Position numbers and translations under genes: made by a program. From contig JAFFJZ010000029.1 of assembly GCA_018340375.1 (NCBI GenBank), positions 62,001 to 126,000 on the forward strand: a stretch of DNA of 64,000 bases, given 5' to 3'. Source of the stretch: Gonatopus flavifemur. Taxonomy: Eukaryota; Arthropoda; Insecta; Hymenoptera; Dryinidae. This document shows, in pieces, positions 22,481 through 37,608 of the stretch. The notes beneath the pieces were generated by a model. The model ran no database searches and was not told where the DNA came from. It was given only the letters and a program-made list of their open reading frames with translations. The first letter of the stretch is position 1. Each line of letters begins with the position of its first letter.

Positions 22481-24260
22481 CTTTTATACAGATATATGAT
22501 ATATCTGCATCTTGCCTGTTTTTCCTTCATCCACCTGTAATTCTACTCGGAGAATCTAGGGATTCATTATCAATTGAATCCACTTTGTAATCTGTAATGC
22601 CAATTGATAGTGGTGATAGCAAACTCACAGATCTATGGTATATTCGCTTCATTTTGTTTCTTTCTCATCCCCCTGAAACACTACGCAAAGAATCTGATAC
22701 CATCATCGGATAGATCTGTGATATAGCCACTGCACTTTTGCCTTTTCTTCGTTCGACTATGAGGTCACCAAATGAGATTGACAGTGACAATAGCTAGCAT
22801 ACAAATTTGTGATACGTCTGCTTCATTTCTGCTTCGTCTCCAGCCACCTATGATTCTACTCCAAGGAAATGATGATGGTCTCCAGGCACTGTAGTTACAT
22901 TGAAGTATATCAAATATTTTAAATCAAAACTATTAATTCAACAAAACGATTTGTCTAGAGGCAAAAGCACAGCAGATATGCCACAGATCTTGACGACATA
23001 CTGGACTCATCAGTTTCTCGGAGTAGAATCACAAGTGGATGGAGATAAAGCAGAAATGAAGCAGACGAATCATAAATTTTTACGCTAGTTATTTAGCTAG
23101 ACGATAGCTGTCACTATCAATTCCATTCAGTGGCCTCTTAGTCGAGTGAAGCGAAGGCAAGAGTGCAGTGAATATATCACAGATCTATCCGATACTATTA
23201 TTAGATTCATCGAATACCATCACAGGTGGATGAAGATGAAACAAAATAAAGCAAATATACCGTAAATCTGTATGTTAGCTACCAATACTATCAATTTCAT
23301 TTATATTCAAGAATCCGATAACAGCCTTTGTCAAAGAAACCTACTGAATCTTGTACAATGTTCTAGTTGAAGTCAATGCAGTAGAATGTAGTTCATGTTG
23401 TTGTTGTTGTAGTCAATGTAGTTGATTGATGTCTGATTCTTAATCAAATTTGGTTAGATTCAATGGACTGTTCCATTAGATAATACTCTTCATCAAAACT
23501 ACAAAGACAATAACATTATATTAAACGTACCTTTTCTTACCAGACATCTCTTTATGGTTGTCTCTCTGAAGAGAGATGAAAAAGATTTGGAACAGTTATT
23601 TTAGAGCTTAGTTATTTAGTTGAGCTTAAGTATAGTCATTGTCGATCAGGGTATGCAGGGAGGACAATGTTTCATTCATTCACTTCTCTCGGAGCAGGCT
23701 CAATATCATCTGTTTCATTATTTGCTCATGATTCTATTGGGAAATAGTATAGATCAGTGGACTGTCCATCAAGGGTATGGTATATCCACTATAATTTTAC
23801 CTGTAAAGAAATAGCGAATAAACTTGAATACTTCTCAAGCAAGCTCGGTATGATCTTTTCCATCAATTGTCTATGATCCTAATTGGAGAAATTGACAGTA
23901 GCTGGCTGTCCGTCAGGAGTTATGATATATCCGTTATGTTCTGGCCTATAGAATGATTGCGAATCAATTTGAATCATTCCCCTTGAGCATACTCCGTATG
24001 ATCCATTCGATCATCTGCCAACGACTCCAGTAGGAGGATAGGACAATAGCGGACTGTCCATGAAGGAATTATGATGTATCCGATATGCTCTCGCCTCAGA
24101 ATTTATAAACTTGAATTATTTTCCATGACTAAACCTTGTATGATTTTCTATGATTCGTCTCTGGTTCCGGTTAGAACCACCAGTAGCAAACTATCCGTCA
24201 CGGATTATGATATATCCGCTATGCTTTTGCCTGTAAAGGAATCTTGCATTTTATGAATAA
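22480..24260. repeat. Worn tandem and inverted repeats, ~140-150-bp period
   Basis: In the right part GACTGTCCATCAAGGGTAT-like blocks followed by ATGATATATCC recur near 23758, 23908, 24053 and 24190. In the left part TGATATATCTGC, GGTATATTCGCTTC, TGATATAGCCACT and TGATACGTCTGC recur near 22497, 22637, 22721 and 22812, with inverse forms at 22970-23270. Copies are strongly diverged. No open frame is conserved among them. Confidence 0.6.
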
Positions 24261-24414
24261 TCCATCATACAGAGCTTACCTGTGTATATTCCAATTTTCT
24301 GAATGTAGCAAATAGATTTATTTATACCTTTCTCAAACTTTTTCTGTTTTTTTTACAAATAACCTCTTCATCATTTATTCATTCATTAATTCATGAATTT
24401 TTTTAAGTAATATA

Positions 24415-26709
24415 CAGGGTGTCCCATTTTAATTTTTATATCGGAATAACTCAGAAATGAGGGGTTTTGGAGGAAAATGTTTCGAACAAAAGTTGTGAGA
24501 TTCCGAAGGGGACATCTGATGGTGACCTTGACCTTGGCCTCGGATCTCAACTTCAGAGTCGTTCAGAGGTCAACTTTTGTTTCTTGAATGAAATCCCCTA
24601 TTTTTGACTGCAGATTCAGATTTGACGTTGAAAAACAAGAAACTTTTGTCTGGATCATTTTTCCGAATTCCGCACAGATGGCGCTCTAATCGATAAAAAA
24701 TGAGTTTTATGAAACACTCGTATTGCTTTCTGTGTAAAACGACATTGAACTCTCCAGGGTTTTTTTCAGCTTCTGAGGATTACCGTCGCCATTAGAGTTA
24801 CCCAATGTGCACCACGAGGAGGTTGAGCGATCGAATCTTGCACATCTTTGTGGCCCTCAAAATTTGATGAAACCCCATAAGTAAAAATCCAAAGTGGTAA
24901 GATCCGCGGACCTAGCTGGGATTTTCCATCGACCAATATTGACAATTATGTCTGTTCGTAGTACCGTTACTGTGAATTGTTGCCAAACACAAGTACAAAA
25001 CAATACTTGTGTTTATCATGAACAAGAAAGTTCATACTAGAGCATTGTTTACAAACATAAGTGGAACGGAATGTTTAATATCCTTCATTCATTCACAAAT
25101 TTTTTTCGATATACGATTCAAACTTGAAGAAGATCTTTGATCAGTGTTGTGAAGGTCTCAATACCATGGATTTTCCTTGGGGTGAAATACTTGATATTCT
25201 CCTGATACTAGGAGAATGTCGACGTAATTACGCTGCAGCATCAAAATTGTATGGAGAGAGGTATCCAAATAGACGCCAGCCTTCACTTCAGGCGATACGC
25301 TCAATAGAAAGACGAGTTGGAAGAATGAATATCCCACGAGTCAGAAGGCGTTATGATGGAAATCGCATGGATGCACGCTCAGTAGCCGTTTTAGGAATGG
25401 TGCACCTGAATCCTCACGTTAGTACCAGAGAAATCCAGCACCAATTAGGTATCCCAAGATCAACGGCACACCGCATACTAAGATCTGGTAAATATCATCC
25501 TCATCACATTACATTGGTGCAAGCATTAAGTGGAGATGATCTTAGACGTAGGGTTGAATTCGGTCAATGGGCCTCGGAGCGACCGCCTGGTTTTTTCAAT
25601 TACGTGATGTTTAGTGATCAGGCAACATTTCGCAGTAACGGTGTTATGAACAGACATAATTGTCATTATTGGTCAATTGAAAATCTCAGATGGCATCGAC
25701 AAGTTGACAATCAACATCGCTGGACTCTGAATGTGTGGTGTGGGATTTTGAATGGTCAGATCATTGGTCCTTATTTCTTCCAACATACTGTTAGGAAGGA
25801 CAATGATCTGCAATTGATTCGGGACAAATTACCAAGGATGTTTAACAGGATGTGGCTTCAACATGATGGGGCACCACCTCATAACGCTGCAATTGTCAGA
25901 AATTTTTTCAACACATCTTACCCACACAGATGGATTGGTCGCGGTGGATACATTGCCTGGCCGGCTAGGTCTCCGGATCTTACCCCTTTGGATTTTTACT
26001 CATGGGGTTTCATCAAAGATGTAGTTTATGAAAGACCACCAACGACCAGAGATGACATGAAACGACGAATACGAACTGTCTGCCGAACAATTCCACGTCA
26101 TGTACTTTTGTCGTTAGAACCACATTTTCAGAGACTAATTAGGTTATGCCAACAGGTCAACGGTGCAAATATCGAACATTTGATACGGTGGCTTTTCATA
26201 CATATTGCAGAGCGTTTGTCGTGAAAAATTACACACCTCTACAGTCCAGACAATCGGCCCTTTTCAGGGCCACGAAGATGTGCAAAATCCGATCGCTCAA
26301 CCTCCTCGTGGTGCACATTGGGTACCTCTAATGGCGACGGTAATCCTCAGAAGCTGAAAAAAAACACTGGAGAGTTCAATGTCGTTTTACACAGAAAGCA
26401 ATACGAGTGTTTCATAAAACTCATTTTTTATCGATTAGAGCGCCATCTGTGCGGAATTCGGAAAAATGATTCAGACAAAAGTTTCTTGTTTTTCAACGCC
26501 AAATCTGAATCTGCAGTAAAAAATAGGGGCTTTCATTCAAGAAACAAAAGTTGACCTCTGAACGACTTTGAAGTTGAGATCCAAGGCCAAGGTCAAGGTC
26601 ACCATCAGATGTCCCCCTCGGAATCTCACAACTTTTGTTCGAAACATTTTCCTCCAAAACTCCTTGTTTTTGAGTTATTCCGATGTAAAAATTAAAATGG
26701 GACACCCTG
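24415..26709 (+). mobile_element. Complete Tc1/mariner-superfamily transposon with ~448-bp TIRs
   Basis: The left end CAGGGTGTCCCATTTTAA and the right end are near-exact inverses. The inverted repeats run about 24415-24862 and 26262-26709, much longer than the usual tens of bases in mariners. TA lies on each side (24413-24414 and 26710-26711). The transposase gene occupies most of the space between the repeats. The small number of TIR differences and the intact gene suggest recent activity (inference). Confidence 0.93.
25166..26224 (+). CDS. DDE transposase, IS630/Tc1/mariner superfamily, DD41D pattern
   Basis: The 352-residue protein would cut and paste the surrounding element by binding its inverted repeats and using a metal-dependent DDE/D active site. 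The ATG at 25166 is chosen because ACCATGG surrounds it and no earlier ATG lies in frame, although the frame is open from 25124. A helix-turn-helix region is visible around LGIPRSTAHRIL (about residues 94-115). Catalytic acidic residues are Asp151 in MFSDQATF, Asp234 in WLQHDGAPPHN and Asp276 in SPDLTPLDF. There are 41 residues between the last two, unlike the DD34D of mariner or DD34E of Tc1. This spacing recalls the DD41D families (rosa/visitor type), known from insects; the exact family is inferred. No stop or frameshift interrupts the gene. Confidence 0.92.
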   Translation: MDFPWGEILDILLILGECRRNYAAASKLYGERYPNRRQPSLQAIRSIERRVGRMNIPRVRRRYDGNRMDARSVAVLGMVHLNPHVSTREIQHQLGIPRSTAHRILRSGKYHPHHITLVQALSGDDLRRRVEFGQWASERPPGFFNYVMFSDQATFRSNGVMNRHNCHYWSIENLRWHRQVDNQHRWTLNVWCGILNGQIIGPYFFQHTVRKDNDLQLIRDKLPRMFNRMWLQHDGAPPHNAAIVRNFFNTSYPHRWIGRGGYIAWPARSPDLTPLDFYSWGFIKDVVYERPPTTRDDMKRRIRTVCRTIPRHVLLSLEPHFQRLIRLCQQVNGANIEHLIRWLFIHIAERLS

Positions 26710-26763
26710 TATAAGAGTATATATAATTTCAAGTTGTTTATTTATGTTTCATTGTTCTGGATA

Positions 26764-27025
26764 ACCTGTAGTAATCTGTAATAATGTAGTTACCTGTAAT
26801 TTAATTATTCTTTTAATATTTTAATAACCTATCAACACATCGCCTCATTGACAGGTTATATTTGTTTACGTATTTACAATGTATAAACCTGTAGTAATCT
26901 GTAATAATAATGTAGTCACCTGTAATTCATTCATCTTTTAATTATTCTTTTAATATTTTAATAACCTATCAACACATCGCCTCATTGACAGGTTATATTT
27001 GTTTTCGTATTTACAATGTATATAC
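26764..27025 (+). repeat. Tandem duplication with 137-bp period
   Basis: GTAGTAATCTGTAATAAT through GTATTTACAATGTATA occurs twice, about 26764-26890 and 26890-27025. CAACACATCGCCTCATTGAC is identical in both. The second copy carries a small insertion. Near-identity indicates a recent duplication. Confidence 0.85.
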
Positions 27026-27140
27026 TCTATAGGGAAAAACATTTATCTACCAATCATTGTACAGGTTACAAAAGACTGACAAACCATTTGGACAATATTG
27101 GAAGCACCTTATTATACGTTATTATATTTTACATACTAAT

Positions 27141-27226
27141 GAACAAATGATCCACTATTGGACATTCGAAGAAAGAAAGACAGAACAAATGATCTACTAT
27201 TGGGCGTTCGAAGAAAGAAAAAGAGA
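27141..27226 (+). repeat. 42-bp direct repeat pair
   Basis: GAACAAATGATCCACTATTGG starts one unit at 27141 (first 20 bases alike) and the second starts at 27183; both end in TTCGAAGAAAGAAA. The 42-base period keeps a reading frame open, which explains the small ORF there. Confidence 0.75.
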
Positions 27227-27533
27227 CAGAATAAATCTTTGTAGCATTGAAAATCGCCTCAAGGATAACAGGTCTTCGTGTTAAGAAGAAACCGATTAAT
27301 CAGAAATTCCGAAAAGATGTTTTGATCGTATGAAAACTTGAAACGTTTATATTTCGGTAACGGATGAACTGATCAAGTTCGTAGTGTGCTTAATCGAAAG
27401 TGTGTAATCGTATTATATAATGAAAGTGTAGTTATTTTTTTGTGACACACAATATGTGTCGAGTTATTGTGCATTGAACATTTTTTCAGGAGGTTAAATC
27501 TCGGTTGAGCAGTAAAAGATACACGGTAGCGGA

Positions 27534-27841
27534 TAGGGATCCTTTAATGAGGGATCGGACAATCAGTCGCCATTAGTGGGATACTTCCGGTTTTTTCTAT
27601 AGTTTAGTTAAGCATGCATAGTGTATGTTATTTTATTAAAATCATTTTTCTCAAATGTATTTACATGCTTTGTTCGAAGAATGTTTCAGATTCACTTAAT
27701 TGTAAGTATTATACATGAATAAGCTGACTTTAAATATGTATCTCGAATATTTTCATAAGTATCAGTACCTATCCCACTAATGGCGGCCGACCAATCCGTA
27801 ATCAGCAATTGATTATCCGATCCCTCATTAAAGGATCCCTA
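27534..27841. mobile_element. 308-bp hAT-like MITE with 8-bp target duplication
   Basis: The left end TAGGGATCCTTTAATGAGGG and its inverse at the right end are near identical, and CGCCATTAGTGGGATA is also inverted further in. GTAGCGGA flanks both sides (27526-27533 and 27842-27849). An 8-bp duplication and TAGGG tips fit hAT elements (inference). A relative lies at 53475-54173. Confidence 0.87.
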
Positions 27842-28012
27842 GTAGCGGACGACTTCTGCTTTCTTCACTTAAAATAAAAAAAATACTTATACATCTTTTT
27901 TTCAGGGTTTTTTCATATACTTGGCGTCGAGACGCTACCGCGTCTCTTGATCAAGGTGCTCTGGCAACACTGCTAAAGACCACTTGGAGTTTAGGTTTGT
28001 TTAGTTTTTTTG

Positions 28013-28285
28013 ACCAGGGTATTGGTCAATTTTCGATCATTTTCAAACTAAAATAATTGTCCAATAATTGCCAAATTATGGATCACGTTATTTCACAGCT
28101 GATGGCAGCAGCTATGCCCATGCCATTGGCCTAAGATTGTCCTGCAATTGGGAAATCCAATGGTCCACTGAAATTGATCAATTTATTGGTCGCCAATGCG
28201 GACACAAAAATGGACAAGTATTGATCAATCCCACCCAATCTCATTGGGTAATAATTGACCAATTATTTATCAGCTTTGGTTAGCT
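28013..28285. repeat. Second ATTGATCAAT / ATTGGTCAAT word element
   Basis: TATTGGTCAATTTT, AATTGTCCAATAATTGCC, TTGATCAATTTATTGG and AATTGACCAATTATT recur in both orientations. Related to 20040-20300. Confidence 0.5.
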
Positions 28286-28288
28286 GGG

Positions 28289-28463
28289 TAGCGGCGTGGC
28301 AGCAGCCAAAATGTTTCTTTCAAATTATTGAAAAGTGTCACAAAAAATTCAATAATTTTCATTTAGAGACCTATACTTGACACATGTACCAGGTAGGTAA
28401 ATGAAAATTGGTTGACTTTATTGCACAACTTTCAAATAATTTGCAAGGAACATTCTGGCTGCA
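28289..28463. mobile_element. Second copy of the GTGGCAGCAGCC palindromic element
   Basis: It starts TAGCGGCGTGGCAGCAGCC and reaches GGAACATTCTGGCTGC. Relative to 8409-8729 it is inverted and lacks the CCCTGG MITE, giving the empty TA site at 28419-28420. Confidence 0.75.
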
Positions 28464-31265
28464 AATTTCTTTTTCAATTTTCTTTTATTGGCTCAAATGA
28501 TGCATAAACTATCTAAGAATGATATGCAAACATTACTTCGTCAGGAAACATTCAATAAACAATTTTCAACAAGATTTCGAGCGCTCCTAAACGTCTAAAG
28601 AATCGCTCACCTGCGCGCGGCATTGTAGATGTATTATAGCTTTTTGGATCATTTTTGTCGGTACAAATGAATATAATTTCTTCAAACGACATATAAATAG
28701 TATTGATTGATTTAAAAGAAGCCATATGGGACGATACAGTAACCGTTGGATTGCGAATTGCCAAGCCGATATTTTCAATAACTTCCCTAGCAAAACTGAT
28801 GAATTATCAAAGACAAATTTTTTTTTTGCTCTAGGTACTGTTCGGAGAATGTTATCGTGTACGCAGATTCGCTCCTCGGAAGAAACACATGTTCCGTGTA
28901 CCACTTCCCAAGACACCATTTTGTATTAAAATTCATCAGAAAAATTTTTTTTATATGCCTCAAAACATATATAATAAAGCCTCAAAATTTCATTTTGATC
29001 CATCGAATAGTTTCCAAGGAAAAAATGCCCAAAGAAACGTTCGTTTTTCAGCGCGCCTGGGTAGTAGCAGAACCCCTTGAGTGATTATTCCTTCATTTCT
29101 CCTCCAAAAGAAGTCTCTCTTTTTCTGCTTGGGGTGTTTTTTTTGCGTTTTTGTATGTATTGGTGTATTTACAGACTCTGTTCTTCATTCGGCTAACATT
29201 CTTTGAGATTTTGTTTTAACCGGGGACAGAAATCGCATCTTAACAAATAGAAATATATTGAATCGTATTAAATTTTTGTCCGCTCAGGTCCGACTCCGTA
29301 TGATTTTCACCAGAGTGATGCAAAACGACAAAGTCTGTAGTTTTTCATACGAATTTCATATTCTACGCGCAGATCTTCGGTTTGATCCGTTTACGATTAT
29401 CCAAGAATTTTGGTGACGGCAGAATGCTGTAAAATGCCCCCAGTGGAAATTGCTAGTATGATTCATACTGGGGGTTGTATGATTCATACATCCATTGTGT
29501 TTTTATGAAAGAATTATGTGTAAACAGTGACCAGTTCACTTTGGCACTCTGTAGGTGATTTTGTACACAATTCGTATCAAGTTTCTATAAATTTATACAA
29601 AATATTGATTGAAACTTGATACAAATTTTACATAAAAAAACCACAATGAGTTACATTACAGTCGCAGTCCTGGTTCTCTGTCAGGAGTTATAATAAGTTC
29701 GCTTATGATCATTTCATAAAAATGATTATGTATATGAATAATAGCAATGGTGATTGATGAAAATAAAACATCAGAAACCATTTGAATGTCTCACAGCTAT
29801 AGTGATAGGGATCCTTGAAAAAGATCGGTCTTCTTTCATATAGAAAGTATTTCAAAAGAAAGATTGATGTTTTTCAAAGATCCCAATCATTACTCACAGT
29901 GCGTTTTTTTCCGGTATATTCCAGGCTTCATTGATCGAAGATTTTAATGTTTTCATTGCCGAGATACGCAACATTAGAATCTCAAAAACTGTTGGATAGG
30001 ATATTTGCCTGCTTCTCTTCTTCGTGTATACATCAAGAAACATGGAAGGGATGATTTAAATGCGTGTATGCAGATGACTATGCGATACAAGTACACACTT
30101 TTCGAAATTTTCTCAACGGTCATGCTTGAAATTTCAATATGAAAATCTCATTTTCGCGTAATGCGTTGTTTCGTACATTTCAATATCTCATGAAAGATTC
30201 ATCAAACGTGATGAACGTTCAATTACATTACATTTTGCGTACGCCATCTTATACCATAATTAATGAAACATTATTCTATCCTACCGTCTGTCTCTAAAAT
30301 GGCGAATGCGCAATGACCTGCGTGTATGCGTATGTTTTTTAACAACGGACCATGCATCTTGCCAACACACAATGGATCTTAGTGGTGGTTAGGTGATGGT
30401 TAACTGTCTCCCAGTGTGATGTCAGTGTATATCTGGCTCGAGTATATCATTTTACGCATATGATTGCGTTTTGGTGGCATGAGCATGAGCATTTACAAGT
30501 GATTTATTTATTTGCGAAAAGAACATATTCACACCCGTCTTGACGTGACGGGTACAACGTAATAATGGTCCTACGGAAAACAGACTGCATCGAGAAAAAC
30601 TCATGTAAGTAAACTACTTTGGGAGAAACGAAAAAGAAAAAAAAATATCAACAGAAAAAACGTGAAATAACAATTGAAGAATCTAAGTACGTGATTTCAA
30701 AGAGATTTGTTTTTTAATTGTTTTTCATTTTTTTAATTTTTTTTTTTTTATTTTTCCACCCTGAGATTAATATTGCACTTACGAGCGTAATTTATTTACA
30801 AGCGTACGCCGCGGTATTGACCTATGATGTTTGACGTATTAAAAGATAGAAAGTTGCATTTAATGATACTCGATATGTGGGCTATGCTCTCTACGAGCTC
30901 GGGTGAATGCATTCGTAAGAATGTAGTATTCACCTACGACGTATGTCCAATTTTTTTCTTTCATTTCATGTAATTTTCATTGTTTTTTATAAATCCTTAG
31001 TATGATTATCGATACGCTTATGTTTCCAATTCAATCGGTATTCGCAAAAATATATGTTACGTTTGTTAACTTTGAAATAAATCTTTTACGAACACTTTCA
31101 ATCACCGCATCTGTCAAATACTTGTTTCATTTTGTCAGATTCTCAAAAGCTTATAGGTTATATTTTAAAAGTGATGCGATAACTTTGAAAATACAAATGC
31201 CTTGGAGTTTTCATGATTATTACTGGTGTTTTAGGGTGTTGAGGTAGAGTTGAAAATTCGAAGAC
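28464..31265. other. AT-rich region upstream of the Magi gene
   Basis: No coding exon is recognised. A weak inverted structure lies at about 29802-29893 (GTGATAGGGATCCTTG and CAAAGATCCCAATCATTAC). GTATGATTCATAC words recur at 29455-29490. The proximal part should contain the Magi promoter or 5' untranslated exons, but no start site can be fixed. Confidence 0.4.
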
Positions 31266-35139
<3,874 letters not shown>

Positions 35140-37040
35140 AATTAACGTTTTTCCAATGATTAATAATTAACCTGTTGCACTAATGCTAATGAATGTAAAT
35201 AAAATTTTTTAGTAACTCGGAAACAAAATTTCCAACAATTTTTACAAGACAATATTAAACAGTAATGTATTAAACATGAATAAGAGCAATTTTCCAAGAA
35301 AAAAAACAACACCACCATGAAAATTAATTAGTATGTATTTTGATAATTGCATTTCAAGGTACTCTGCAATATACTCGTATAAACTACATTCGATGATAGA
35401 CGTTACAAATCTATACAAACCATACAACAATTGAGAGCTTGTGATGATGTTTTTTCAGTACTTGTTCTTGTTTCTCTTAAACAATACCGTTTGTGTGTTG
35501 GAAAGTATGACTACAAGTTTCCATCGATGAAACAAGATACTAATATTTCCTTATCCTTGTAACAAAATTAGGACTGGTGCTAGTTGTTGTTACTGATCTG
35601 AATAAATACAAAAGACAACACTATTAATTCAATTTAACACGTGTGATAATTTGAAAGGATTGTGCCTTGCGCGTGTTTTTTATTGAACAGAATTAAATAA
35701 AAGAAAATAAATAAATCACTAAACGTTATATATAAAGTAAGAGATTAAATTTTTCAAAATTGATTATAGAGTAATATCTCACTTGACCAAATAAGTATTC
35801 AGCCAGTCGATGAAGATAAGCGACATTTACAAATGAAATCACACATGAAGGATATTATTTCTAAAAAGACACCCCAGAAAGTTCGATTTTCTTTCTTACT
35901 GAACTGTTGTTCGTCTAAATACACATACAAACATCATTAGTATCTTAAAGGTATTATTTTTTAAGAATGAAAAACTATGAATCTCTGAAATCACGACTGT
36001 GGATATTTTAAATAGTTTTAAGTAAATTAGAATAAAATTGTGTACTTCTGATATGAATCAACGTTGAGCATTGAACGTTTATATTGTAAGAAATGTGACA
36101 GCGTTGTTCATTGAACGAAAGTATAGATATGCACAGTGATGTATGAACAATAAAACTTGTTATTTTACATCAAAATTTAACTTGATGTTGAGTAAAATAA
36201 TCTGTTGATAGAATTTATATAAAGTGAAAATGATTGTCATTTCATTTTGATTATTTGTTGAAGTATATGTTATTGAATAACTTGTAATACGCGTACAATG
36301 ATACAAAGGACATTAAAACGAGAACCTTTATAAGTATTTATTATTACTCGTATACAAATTATAATAGTAATAATTATATAAAAATAAGAATTCATATAAC
36401 CAAAGAGGTAAATGCACTTCTCGATCAAATTTGGTTATCATTATTCCATAAATTGAATCAAAGCGGTATAGCATTTGTCATGATGATTGAAAATCATTAT
36501 TCATTTCATGTATATACTTTTTGAAAGAATACGAAAGTTGTCTTTACATATTTCCCTATATTTTTTTACCATCACGTAATGAAAATTATTTCCAAGTAGA
36601 TAAATATTTTTTAGATTTTCATTGGATGTTGTACGCAAGCAAGCAAGGCTGTCACCTTTTCTATAACGAATTGAAAAAATTGTAAAGATCTCAATTCGTA
36701 TATTGTGTAAGGTATAATGATATTTAAAAATCATGCTATCCAAGTTATAATCGTTGCATTTATTTTTTATAATTATATATAAATATATTATATAAAGAAT
36801 TGTATATTGTGTAGGATATACACGAATTTCTGAAGCTTGGAATCGTTGTAAATATATATTACGAAGTAATAAAAATGAAATATTATAAATTTTCAAGAAC
36901 CGTTTATAAGGAAGTTCATTTATTCGAATTTAGTGATCACAATGTAGACAATCTTAGATATATTTATCGAGTTTTTTTGTTTCTATGTAAGAATTTGTTC
37001 CATGTATATAATATACTTTTTTTTTTTAAATAAACATTGA
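35140..37040 (+). other. Probable Magi 3' untranslated region, then AT-rich DNA
   Basis: AATAAA polyadenylation hexamers occur at 35198-35203, 36149-36154 and 37029-37034. No repeat boundary or other gene is seen up to the element at 37327. GTAGGT at 35101 inside the last coding exon could act as an alternative donor and give another C-terminus. Confidence 0.45.
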
Positions 37041-37326
37041 AAATTGTTCATACAATTGTGTGTTTTATTGTGCAATTCATAGATGATTGACGAATGATGA
37101 TACTTTCTGAAAGTCAAAAATGAATATTGTGAAATAAATGTGAAGTAATAATATTGTCACACTTTGATAAACCAAGGTGGCTGGATGATTGTTGAAACAT
37201 ATTTTACGTGGTACATTATTTGCGTACTGATAAATAAGAAATGATCGGAATAAGTAATTTAAAGGATAATTTTAAATATATGTGGATAAAGTTTAAAATT
37301 TATCGTTTGGATTTTCAAATGCTCTG

Positions 37327-37479
37327 CCCTGTTGAAAATGCCAGGCCAATCCGGATGAATCCTAACAATTCCTGGGACAAAGAGCGAGTAGAACCGAGCA
37401 GATCGGGATAGGTTCCTGCCCGGACCTGCCTGGTTTTGTCGCTGGAACTGCTAGGATCTGCTTGGCATTTTTAGCAGGG
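37327..37479. mobile_element. 153-bp element ending CCCTGYTGAAAATGCC
   Basis: The left end CCCTGTTGAAAATGCC and the right end GGCATTTTTAGCAGGG are inverted. The interior repeats CCTGG, GATCGGGA and GGATCTGC words and is GC-richer than its flanks. Confidence 0.65.
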
Positions 37480-37608
37480 TCTTCATGATTTAAACGCGTT
37501 TTATATGTTCAATGCTTCTAACCTCTCGTAAGATATTGTGATTATTCAAAACTGTTGTAGAAAGAATCTGAATCTCAAATAGATTCTGAAACATTGGAAT
37601 TGGAACAG

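Noticed and set aside
22480..24260. CRISPR-like spacing of repeats
   Set aside because: The units are long, strongly diverged and partly inverted, the DNA is eukaryotic, and no cas-like gene exists.
26493..26732. Frame on the - strand at the transposon's right end
   Set aside because: It lies in the terminal inverted repeat and is explained by it.
27057..27284. 75-residue frame with a 14-residue repeat
   Set aside because: The repeat is the 42-bp tandem duplication read in frame; no domain or conservation can be shown.
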